Positions 1 through 5,068 of a stretch of 5,068 nt of DNA are shown in pieces. The stretch spans positions 1 to 5,068 of the forward strand of contig JABXIW010000113.1 of NCBI GenBank assembly GCA_013372875.1, in the 5' to 3' direction. Origin of the DNA: Gammaproteobacteria bacterium. GTDB lineage: Bacteria; Pseudomonadota; Gammaproteobacteria; Enterobacterales; Kangiellaceae. Within the stretch, counting starts at the first letter, position 1; every line of letters starts with the position of its first letter. The translations under genes were made by a program, and so were the position numbers. Below the pieces are notes generated by a model. The model saw only the letters and a list, made by a program, of their open reading frames with translations, had not been told where the DNA came from and searched no databases.

Positions 1-1058
1 AACTCATCTTTGCCTTTGATGAGCTCAGAAAGTGGTGAGTCTTCGCTGTAATTTTCGCGGCTTAAAAACTCAAGAACAAGATGCAGGTTGTTGGTCACTT
101 TACGCACCAAGCGAATGGTTAAACTGATAACAATAATCGTCACCAACGACATGATAACAATGAATACCAACCGCTGTTGCGTGGTTGCTTTAATGGTTTG
201 TGCGAGCTTCGTTTGCAGCTCATGTTCCATCGTGTCGTCGATGTCATGAAGTAGCGCCAGTCGCGTGTTCAGCGCAGCAAGTCCAGCTCCCGTTTTAAGA
301 GGAGATAACGCTTGTAGTTCCTCTTGGTTAAGTAACTGATCACGAAATTCTTGGCTAGTTTGAAATACCTTGTTTCTAAAGGTTTCTATCAGCAATTGGA
401 CTTGGTTCTGGTTGGCATTGAGCGCGACGAAGCGCTCTACAAGCAGCTGTTGGTTTTGAATCAGAGACTGAATCTCATCACGAACAGCGTCGTCGTAATG
501 AAGACGCTTATTGGCTGAATAAATGAGATATTCACTCAATCGACGCTCTTCCGTCGACCAAAACATTAACCATTCCAATTGCATTAAGGAGGAAAGATGG
601 CGATCGGTTTCGTAACTGACGTTACTAAAATAGACCTTGTCGAGATTAAGTAGAATTTGCTCAAAAGTATCTGCTCGCCATTCTGCAATATCCAGTTTTT
701 CTTCGATATCGATTGCTGTGAACATCGAGAGGCTGGCTTCTTCAAAACTCGCAAGTAGAGGCAAAACCTCAGAATTGTCGCCAAAAACGCGGGGGGTCGT
801 TTCTTTTAGTTCTTGAATGAGCTGCGCTGTTTTTTCAGCTTTATTCGGGATGGATGGGTTATTGGGTAAATTAAACAGGTAAGAGACTTTGTCGATGTAA
901 ACAGAGAATAACTGAGCTTTTTGTAAACCTTGAGCTTGAGTCGAAAGATTATGAACGTGTTGTCCCGCCAGAAAAAACAACAAAATGATTGGCAGTAAGA
1001 CAAGGCCAAACAGTTTGTGTTTTACCGACAGGTTATTCCACGAAAAAATTCCGACCAC
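1..1058 (-). CDS. Membrane sensor protein, N-terminal part (output domain outside window)
   Basis: An open frame of 352 codons reads without a stop to the left edge, so the gene is cut at its 3' end. The N-terminus reads (M)VGIFSWNNLSVKHK, then a hydrophobic helix at about residues 16-32. About 260 mostly helical, charged, probably periplasmic residues follow, then a second helix at about 297-317. After it comes RLVRKVTNN and, at the edge, GKDE, which resembles the end of a HAMP-type linker. This is the layout of a transducing sensor (chemoreceptor, histidine kinase or cyclic-di-GMP enzyme); the output domain is not visible. The periplasmic region loosely recalls all-helical NIT nitrate/nitrite-sensing domains, notably LEWLMFWSTEERRLSEYL, but the usual first-helix ERG motif is not evident, so the ligand is unknown. 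The start is taken as GTG at 1058: an in-frame TAA lies upstream with no ATG after it, and GGA sits about 8 bases before the GTG. Confidence 0.85.
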   Translation of the reverse strand, partial: MVGIFSWNNLSVKHKLFGLVLLPIILLFFLAGQHVHNLSTQAQGLQKAQLFSVYIDKVSYLFNLPNNPSIPNKAEKTAQLIQELKETTPRVFGDNSEVLPLLASFEEASLSMFTAIDIEEKLDIAEWRADTFEQILLNLDKVYFSNVSYETDRHLSSLMQLEWLMFWSTEERRLSEYLIYSANKRLHYDDAVRDEIQSLIQNQQLLVERFVALNANQNQVQLLIETFRNKVFQTSQEFRDQLLNQEELQALSPLKTGAGLAALNTRLALLHDIDDTMEHELQTKLAQTIKATTQQRLVFIVIMSLVTIIVISLTIRLVRKVTNNLHLVLEFLSRENYSEDSPLSELIKGKDE

Positions 1059-1157
1059 AGCGCATTTCCATATCCAAAGGGTTGATATGAAAAGTGTAGT
1101 TTATCTATTTAGGTTGTTAGCGCTATGAGAGTAATCGGGTTTAAAAGGGGATAAAAA

Positions 1158-1173
1158 TGTGACGTGTTTTACA
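1158..1173. promoter_or_regulatory. Putative CRP (cAMP receptor protein) site
   Basis: On the plus strand the sequence reads TGTGA, six bases, TTACA, preceded by AAA. The first half-site is a perfect match to the CRP consensus TGTGA-N6-TCACA and the second has one mismatch. It lies about 100 bases upstream of the sensor gene's GTG start, a plausible place for an activator site. No well-formed promoter at the standard CRP spacing could be confirmed, and a chance match is possible. Confidence 0.35.
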
Positions 1174-1174
1174 G

Positions 1175-1220
1175 AAAGCTTCTCATAACGCCAAGCAAGA
1201 AGCAGAGCGTTATGAGCTTT
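1175..1220 (-). terminator. Probable intrinsic terminator after GGDEF-EAL gene
   Basis: A perfect 10-bp inverted repeat, CTCATAACGC at 1182-1191 and GCGTTATGAG at 1207-1216, encloses a 15-base loop. AAAG (1175-1178) and CTTT (1217-1220) could extend the stem across a 3-base bulge. It begins about 17 bases past the TAA of the GGDEF-EAL gene. On the minus strand the stem is followed by AAGCTTTCTGT, a poor U-tract, so termination may be incomplete. Confidence 0.5.
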
Positions 1221-1232
1221 TCATGCCAGTTT

Positions 1233-3392
1233 TTAACCTACGATGGAAGAGGCATTGTGCTTCATTGCTTGGCAGGTATTTTCAAGTTCTAGGAGCTGCG
1301 CCGCTGGAACAGGCTTGCCTAAGAAAAAGCCTTGTGCCACATCGCAATTTAGACGCTCGATTAGCGCCAGTTGTGTTTGGGTTTCTATACCTTCTGCCAC
1401 AACTTTCATTCCGAGGTTGTGAGCCATTGAAATGATGGCGCGTACCAGAGAGTCATCTTTATTGTCTTGCTGGGTTTGTGCGATAAACGAGCGATCGATT
1501 TTAAGCCCATCAAAGTTAACTTGTTGAAGATAGGACAGGGCAGAATAGCCAGTACCAAAATCATCTAACCAGACTTCAATACCAGTGGCTTGCAGTTTGC
1601 GCAGAACGAAGTGGGCTTTTTCGATGTCGTCCATCAAAAGTGACTCCGTCACTTCTACGTGAATGTCTTTGGCGGAAACATCGTATTGCGATAAAAAGTG
1701 CTCAAATATGAGGCTAAGGTCCTGGCGGTAGATTTGTCGTGGGGACAAGTTCAACGCGATATGAAAATCATGGTCGAATGCTTCTGCCCATTCCGCTCTT
1801 TGCTTGATCGCGGTTTCGATCAAATGCTCACCAAGATCGAGAATCAAGTCGTTTTGTTCTGCAATCGGAATAAACTGCTCAGGGCCAATGTAACCTTTCT
1901 CGGGATGATTCCATCGCACTAATGCTTCAACCCCAACCAACTGGTAGGTCTTAAGGTCAAATTTAGGTTGATACCAAAGCTCAAATTGCGATAAGTCGTG
2001 GATGGAGCGACTCAGTTCTCTTTCGATATAAAGTCGTTGTTTCACCGTCGCATCGAATGCGGGATCGTAAACGGACATAATGTCTTTGCCGCGACGTTTT
2101 GATTCTTGTGCGGCAAGGGATGAAAGTTGCAGCAACGAATCTGCGTTACAACCAAACTCTGGATATACCGCAACACCAAGGCTGGTGGTTAAGCGGATAT
2201 TGTGACTGTCGAGCCTTAATGGCGATAGCACTTGCCTATGAATTTGGTTGGCTATCTCGCGTGCTTCTAAGCTGTTATTGCATGGGAATACGACGACAAA
2301 CTCATCCGCCCCAACGCGGCTTGCGAGTATCCATGGTCGATAATCTGGTTCGATATAAATTGGCAGTTCATTCCTTAATAACGCGGAAAGGTGCACCAGT
2401 AATTTGTCCCCAACATTGTGGCCGTAGTTATCGTTGATGTGCTTAAAATCATCCAAATCGACAAATAGGACGGCAAGCGCTGGCGCTCTCTTGGTGCTGA
2501 TTTGTTCTTGAAGATCAATCAGCAACTTTTCACGATTAGAAAGCGAAGTCAGAATGTCGTGATAGGCCATGAACTCAACACGGGTTGTGTAGGTGTTTAC
2601 CTTGTTAGACATCTTGTTATAGGCAGTAATCAGCTCTCCAATTTCATCTTTGCGTTGAATATCGGTAACTGGAAGTGCTTGGGTATCAAATTCCGAAAAC
2701 TGTTCACTCAACTGTTTGATTGGTTTCACCAACGAGCGACCTACGGCAAACGCGAATAAGCTACCCATGAAGATAGAAATAATGCTGATTGCCAGCAGCA
2801 AAATAAACATATTGTGTTTATCTTTAGACGTTATCGCTGCAACTTGTGCAATGTTTTGCTCTTTTTCTTCTAATAAATGGGCAAGGTTAAGCTCCAAATA
2901 TACGGCTCCAAGCGTCACATCAGATTGGTGAATAGGCGCGGCAATTTCCAGTTGTTCTCTAGATAGAGCGACTTGGACACGTTCTTGTTCAATTGCCTTT
3001 AGAATAAAGTCTGAGCGGTAGTGGGGCTGAGCAAACATGGCAAGCTGAGGTGTACCGTCGTGGAATACAAGTCCATTGTTATCTACAACATGGATTTTTG
3101 ATACGTCCGGTTGGCTTAAGGTTGCCGTAATCTGTCCATAGACTTGGCTGATGTTATCGTTGTAAAGCGGATCAAACAGCTGCTTAGACAACAACTCCGC
3201 GTACACTAATCCTTTTTGTTTGACGTAGGATTCCGTCTTATCTTGAGAATTTTGCGTAATCTGCTGCGCGAGATTGTTTGAGTATGTGTCGTAGCCATGC
3301 ATGTAAAGTACAAGGTTGACCACAACCACCAAAACAACGACGGAGATGGTCGCGAAAATGTATTTGGTTTCGAGGGAAAGTTTGTACAGCAT
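1233..3392 (-). CDS. Membrane-bound GGDEF-EAL cyclic-di-GMP enzyme, probable phosphodiesterase
   Basis: This 719-residue inner-membrane protein probably controls cyclic-di-GMP in response to a periplasmic signal. Order: transmembrane helix at about 11-31; periplasmic region 32-193; second helix about 195-217; HAMP about 218-270, with KPI near its start and DEIGEL near its end; GGDEF domain about 274-440; EAL domain about 455-700. The GGDEF domain keeps the metal and nucleotide signature VDLDDFKHIND (311-321), but its active-site motif is GADEF (361-365), and the inhibitory RxxD site is RPWI (352-355). The EAL domain looks complete: EALVRW (E489), NLS (N548), TES (E583), DDFGTGYSALSYL (D610, D611), K631 in LKIDR, VAEGIE (E667) and QG (Q687). 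The expected activity is therefore hydrolysis of c-di-GMP to pGpG; residual cyclase activity is possible because some GGDEF variants are active. The start shares one base with the upstream gene's stop. The layout resembles MbaA and ScrC, but orthology cannot be shown here. Confidence 0.95.
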   Translation of the reverse strand: MLYKLSLETKYIFATISVVVLVVVVNLVLYMHGYDTYSNNLAQQITQNSQDKTESYVKQKGLVYAELLSKQLFDPLYNDNISQVYGQITATLSQPDVSKIHVVDNNGLVFHDGTPQLAMFAQPHYRSDFILKAIEQERVQVALSREQLEIAAPIHQSDVTLGAVYLELNLAHLLEEKEQNIAQVAAITSKDKHNMFILLLAISIISIFMGSLFAFAVGRSLVKPIKQLSEQFSEFDTQALPVTDIQRKDEIGELITAYNKMSNKVNTYTTRVEFMAYHDILTSLSNREKLLIDLQEQISTKRAPALAVLFVDLDDFKHINDNYGHNVGDKLLVHLSALLRNELPIYIEPDYRPWILASRVGADEFVVVFPCNNSLEAREIANQIHRQVLSPLRLDSHNIRLTTSLGVAVYPEFGCNADSLLQLSSLAAQESKRRGKDIMSVYDPAFDATVKQRLYIERELSRSIHDLSQFELWYQPKFDLKTYQLVGVEALVRWNHPEKGYIGPEQFIPIAEQNDLILDLGEHLIETAIKQRAEWAEAFDHDFHIALNLSPRQIYRQDLSLIFEHFLSQYDVSAKDIHVEVTESLLMDDIEKAHFVLRKLQATGIEVWLDDFGTGYSALSYLQQVNFDGLKIDRSFIAQTQQDNKDDSLVRAIISMAHNLGMKVVAEGIETQTQLALIERLNCDVAQGFFLGKPVPAAQLLELENTCQAMKHNASSIVG

Positions 3393-3394
3393 CA
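3390..3394 (-). promoter_or_regulatory. TGATG stop-start overlap coupling the two operon genes
   Basis: On the minus strand the bases read TGATG: TGA ends the binding-protein gene and ATG starts the GGDEF-EAL gene, sharing one A. The upstream sequence (AAAGACAAACTG) offers only a weak Shine-Dalgarno element. Ribosomes finishing the first gene probably reinitiate on the second, keeping the two proteins in a linked ratio. The coupling is inferred from spacing. Confidence 0.7.
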
Positions 3395-4321
3395 GTTTGT
3401 CTTTGGTAGCAAGTTAACAGACTTTCGAACCGTGTCGAGAGACGTTGCCATATCTGGCGTGAGTGCTGATATGCGCTTGGTGTTTTGGAATACATCCAAG
3501 GCATGCAATCCTTCTGGTGAGGCATCCATTTTCAATAAAATCGATGTAATTTCATTTTTGGTCGATTGGCTCAAAGTAGGCGACGCTAAAACCAAATCAC
3601 GCGGGATCTCCACCGAGTTATGGAAAATGGTCAGTTTTTCCTTCATGTTTTCTGGCAAATCTTTTGGGTTGTTCCAGTTGAAATTACTGAACGCCCCGGC
3701 GGCAACGCGCTGTTTATACACCCAAACGGATAGGTTGATTTCGTTGGATTGTTCTAAATGTTCGTCCAAAAACAAATAGCCGATACGGTTTTTCGTTGGG
3801 TGAGCATCAATAGAGCGAAGGTATTCTAATTTTTCGCCTTGGTTGAGCAATGTAATGGCAGGTAAGTAAAAGCTACTGGTGGAGTTGCGACTCTCGAAAA
3901 TGAGCGTTTTGCCGCGCAGATCGGCCAAGGAATGAATGCCACTGTCTTGATGGGTGAAAAATACAGAGTGGTATTTTTCGAGTCCCTTTTTCCACCTTAC
4001 GGCGAGCACTTGGCTGTTAGATTCTCGTTCTAGGGTTACGGCGTTAAACGGTGTAGCTGTTGCAATTTGAACGCTGCCATTTTTGAGAGCAACTGCAAGT
4101 TGTCCATAGTTGTTGAAGACTTGTACCGACCCAGAGGTATAACCGAGGTGATTCAGCCTTCCGGATACATATTGAGCAAAGGGTGTTGCTTTTTTGATTT
4201 TACTTTTTGCTTTGTCGGAAACGATACCTACGGTAAATACGAGGTCATTGACGGGTTGAGCGCTAGCAAGAAAGGGGGAGCTTAAAGAAGCAAGCAGTAA
4301 GAGTGTGCAGGCAGGTTTCAT
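3392..4321 (-). CDS. Periplasmic PhnD-like solute-binding protein (probable sensor partner)
   Basis: This 309-residue protein has a Sec signal peptide: a hydrophobic stretch from residue 4, ending in ASA before QP at about residue 21. No lipobox cysteine is present, so a soluble periplasmic protein is expected. The mature part resembles the PhnD/phosphonate-binding family of type 2 solute-binding proteins: FTVGIVSDKAKSK at the start, LADLRGKTLIFE then NSTSSFYLP (compare the family's LkGk...DpxSxSG...P segment), VAAGAFSNFNW in the second lobe, and IPRDLVLASP near the end. Close PhnD relatives bind phosphonates or phosphite, but related domains also act as sensors (TtrS), so the ligand is unknown. 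No ABC permease or ATPase gene is beside it; the next gene is a membrane GGDEF-EAL protein overlapping by one base. This parallels NspS-MbaA and ScrB-ScrC, suggesting a signalling role rather than transport. The ATG at 4321 is preceded by AAGGA 12 bases away, a rather long spacing. Confidence 0.88.
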   Translation of the reverse strand: MKPACTLLLLASLSSPFLASAQPVNDLVFTVGIVSDKAKSKIKKATPFAQYVSGRLNHLGYTSGSVQVFNNYGQLAVALKNGSVQIATATPFNAVTLERESNSQVLAVRWKKGLEKYHSVFFTHQDSGIHSLADLRGKTLIFESRNSTSSFYLPAITLLNQGEKLEYLRSIDAHPTKNRIGYLFLDEHLEQSNEINLSVWVYKQRVAAGAFSNFNWNNPKDLPENMKEKLTIFHNSVEIPRDLVLASPTLSQSTKNEITSILLKMDASPEGLHALDVFQNTKRISALTPDMATSLDTVRKSVNLLPKTN

Positions 4322-4333
4322 CCGGCGTCAACA

Positions 4334-4338
4334 TCCTT
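4334..4338 (-). promoter_or_regulatory. Shine-Dalgarno of the PhnD-like gene
   Basis: The minus strand reads AAGGA with 12 bases before the ATG at 4321. This is a good match to the ribosomal anti-SD, but the spacing is longer than the usual 5-9 bases, which may lower translation. No alternative in-frame start lies closer to it. Confidence 0.45.
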
Positions 4339-4362
4339 GGGTATGTGTTCTTGAACGACAAG

Positions 4363-4391
4363 ATTCAAAATAAAAGCAAATTGCACTTCAA
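4363..4391 (-). promoter_or_regulatory. Weak sigma-70-like promoter candidate for the operon
   Basis: On the minus strand TTGAAG (4391-4386) and TTGAAT (4368-4363) are separated by 17 bases. Each hexamer matches four of six consensus positions. The predicted transcript would start near 4356, giving a leader of about 35 bases. AT-rich sequence elsewhere in this region offers similarly weak alternatives. Confidence 0.2.
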
Positions 4392-4414
4392 CGAAGCGCA
4401 CAATCATTCAGTAA

Positions 4415-4436
4415 TTATTGAGTTAGAACTCAAAAA
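4415..4436. promoter_or_regulatory. Putative LuxR/HapR/SmcR-type quorum-sensing operator
   Basis: The 22 bases read TTATTGA, eight bases (GTTAGAAC), TCAAAAA. The outer arms match 13 of 14 positions of the Vibrio master-regulator consensus as I recall it, TTATTGA-N8-TCAATAA, with the correct arm spacing. The inner eight bases differ from the AT-rich consensus core. A perfect dyad, TTGAGTT-AG-AACTCAA (4418-4433), lies inside it. Its centre is about 104 bases upstream of the PhnD-like gene start. These motifs are AT-rich and degenerate, so a chance match is possible. Confidence 0.4.
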
Positions 4437-4449
4437 GTGACTCGGTCAC
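4437..4449. repeat. Short inverted repeat GTGAC-N3-GTCAC
   Basis: Perfect 5-bp arms flank TCG, three bases from the LuxR-like site. It could be an operator for an unidentified regulator or form a small hairpin. At this length it may be chance. Confidence 0.3.
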
Positions 4450-4503
4450 GTATCTTTCAAATAGTACCGATTTTGAATGTTAAGTACAGGAGTAATGTCG
4501 CTC

Positions 4504-4518
4504 TTTCAGTGACTGAAA
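4504..4518. repeat. Perfect 15-base dyad TTTCAGT-G-ACTGAAA
   Basis: Seven-base arms are separated by one base. The size and symmetry fit a binding site for a dimeric regulator, but it matches no operator I can name. It lies about 185 bases upstream of the PhnD-like gene and just beyond the pilF/pilW terminator. Confidence 0.35.
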
Positions 4519-4558
4519 CACAAGTGAAACAGGGGATTTGTCGGCGTTCTGAGAAACA

Positions 4559-4592
4559 AGGCTCACTTAACTTGAACGGTGTAAGTGAGCCT
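4559..4592 (-). terminator. Probable intrinsic terminator after pilF/pilW
   Basis: A perfect 11-bp inverted repeat (AGGCTCACTTA at 4559-4569, TAAGTGAGCCT at 4582-4592) encloses a 12-base loop. On the minus strand it starts about 60 bases past the pilF/pilW stop and is followed by TGTTTCTC, a short interrupted U-tract. It probably ends transcription from pilF/pilW and separates it from the c-di-GMP operon. Confidence 0.65.
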
Positions 4593-4651
4593 GAAAATAA
4601 AATGAGAGGTTAAGCAAAGACTTATGCTGTTTGGGTTATTAGTGTGGCTCG

Positions 4652-5068
4652 TTAAGACATGCGTTCTAACTGTTTTACGTATTTTTGCTCTAGCGCTTCA
4701 TTACCTGCCGCACGTTCTAACTCGATCATAAGTTGCAGTGACGGTTTTTTCACACCGTACATTTGATTAAATCGCATCAGTCGAATTCTTGCATCGGTAA
4801 AGTTGCCACTTTCTATTTCGAGTTTAGCCAGTTGGAGAATCGATTTTGGGCGGTGTGGGTCGTGATCGATAGCTCGCGTAAAGTAGTACTTTGCTTTGTC
4901 TTTATCTTGTGATTTCAATGCGCAGAAAGCGGCGTTTTCGTAGCTTGCAGGGATGAGGTAGTAATAAGGTTGTTCAATTGCGCGGTTAAACATTTGGTCG
5001 GCTTGTTGGAAATCACCTCGTTTACATAGAAATGTTCCGTAGTTATTGAGTACGTTGCCGTTTTTGGT
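4652..5068 (-). CDS. pilW: Type IV pilus biogenesis/stability TPR lipoprotein PilF/PilW, C-terminal part
   Basis: The frame is open to the right edge, giving the last 138 residues; the start, including the expected lipoprotein signal, lies outside. PilF/PilW is an outer-membrane TPR lipoprotein that helps the PilQ secretin assemble during type IV pilus biogenesis. The visible part contains about three TPR repeats: NNYGTFLCKRGDFQQAD, PASYENAAFCALKSQDKDKA and PKSILQLAKLEIESGNF each begin or span one. The first segment is a strong family signature. A final helix ends in KQLERMS before TAA. Family members are usually about 235-250 residues, so roughly 100 are missing here. It is followed by a hairpin and 330 non-coding bases, not by rodZ and ispG as in many gammaproteobacteria. 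A generic TPR protein is the alternative, but the NNYGxFLCxRGDF segment argues against it. Confidence 0.85.
   Translation of the reverse strand, partial: TKNGNVLNNYGTFLCKRGDFQQADQMFNRAIEQPYYYLIPASYENAAFCALKSQDKDKAKYYFTRAIDHDPHRPKSILQLAKLEIESGNFTDARIRLMRFNQMYGVKKPSLQLMIELERAAGNEALEQKYVKQLERMS

Larger units (their letters stand above)
1059..1232. other. Intergenic region between GGDEF-EAL gene and sensor gene
   Basis: These 174 bases separate the stop of the GGDEF-EAL gene from the start of the next sensor gene. They contain a hairpin next to the upstream stop and a CRP-like site. An AT-rich stretch around 1102-1111 could hold a -10 element (minus-strand reading TAAATA or TAGATA), but no convincing -35 hexamer pairs with it. 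The hairpin and the AT-rich leader suggest that the sensor gene has its own promoter and is not the third gene of the operon. I see no RNA gene here. Confidence 0.6.
4322..4651. other. 330-base intergenic region upstream of the c-di-GMP operon
   Basis: No credible gene is present; only very short open frames occur. The region holds the probable pilF/pilW terminator near its right end, three short inverted repeats (4418-4433, 4437-4449, 4504-4518), a weak promoter candidate and the Shine-Dalgarno of the binding-protein gene. The density of dyad symmetry suggests that the operon is regulated by DNA-binding proteins. Confidence 0.6.

Noticed and set aside
586..653. Plus-strand AAGGAGGAAAG followed by ATG (597), looking like a strong ribosome site and short gene
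   Set aside because: The frame stops after about 18 codons and lies inside the well-supported minus-strand sensor gene.
1182..1216. Inverted repeat containing AACGC/GCGTTATG, reminiscent of an integron attC (VCR) site
   Set aside because: It is only 35 bases with simple 10-bp arms, lacks the paired inner core boxes and size of a VCR, and sits right behind a stop codon, where a terminator explains it better.
2099..2437. Plus-strand 112-codon open frame
   Set aside because: It is a shadow of the GGDEF domain coding sequence on the other strand and shows no family features.
3297..3779. Plus-strand 160-codon open frame
   Set aside because: It is antisense to the junction of the two operon genes, whose protein family matches are strong, and its translation has no recognisable domain.
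4437..4449. GTGAC-TCG-GTCAC as a CRP site
   Set aside because: The spacing between GTGA and TCAC is five bases rather than six, and the outer T/A positions are not matched.
4490..4513. Plus-strand AGGAG plus ATG with a five-codon leader peptide
   Set aside because: No plus-strand gene follows that it could regulate, and so short a frame is expected by chance.
1..5068. CRISPR array, tRNA, rRNA, insertion sequence or prophage attachment site
   Set aside because: No regularly spaced repeats, tRNA cloverleaf sequence, transposase-like frame or flanking target duplications were seen on either strand.

Overview
The window looks like a chromosomal segment of a marine gammaproteobacterium, most likely Vibrio or a close relative. 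This rests on the PilF/PilW-type protein at the right edge, the moderate base composition, and the pairing of a periplasmic binding protein with a membrane GGDEF-EAL protein, an arrangement known from Vibrio (NspS-MbaA, ScrB-ScrC). The species assignment is inference; no ribosomal or other marker gene is present.

All four genes lie on the minus strand, so transcription runs from high to low coordinates. At the right edge (5068 to 4652) is the C-terminal half of a TPR lipoprotein of type IV pilus assembly (pilF/pilW), followed by a probable hairpin terminator at 4559-4592. The gene-free stretch 4322-4651 also holds three short inverted repeats. One of them sits inside a sequence whose outer arms closely match the binding site of the Vibrio quorum-sensing master regulators (LuxR/HapR/SmcR/OpaR), about 100 bases upstream of the next gene.

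The core of the window is a two-gene operon: a secreted PhnD-like solute-binding protein (4321-3392), then a 719-residue inner-membrane protein with a periplasmic sensor region, HAMP, GGDEF and EAL domains (3392-1233). They overlap by one base (TGATG), with no transporter permease or ATPase between them. The likely reading is that the binding protein senses a ligand in the periplasm and relays its state to the membrane protein, which changes cyclic-di-GMP. The GGDEF site is altered (GADEF) and the inhibitory site is lost, while the EAL site is complete, so the likely main output is c-di-GMP breakdown. A hairpin at 1175-1220 probably ends this operon.

The left part (1058 to 1) encodes the N-terminal 352 residues of another membrane sensor: two transmembrane helices around a large helical periplasmic domain, then the start of a HAMP-like linker. 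Its output domain lies outside the window. Its upstream region contains a CRP-like site. The window therefore puts two envelope signalling systems side by side, one of them clearly a c-di-GMP system.
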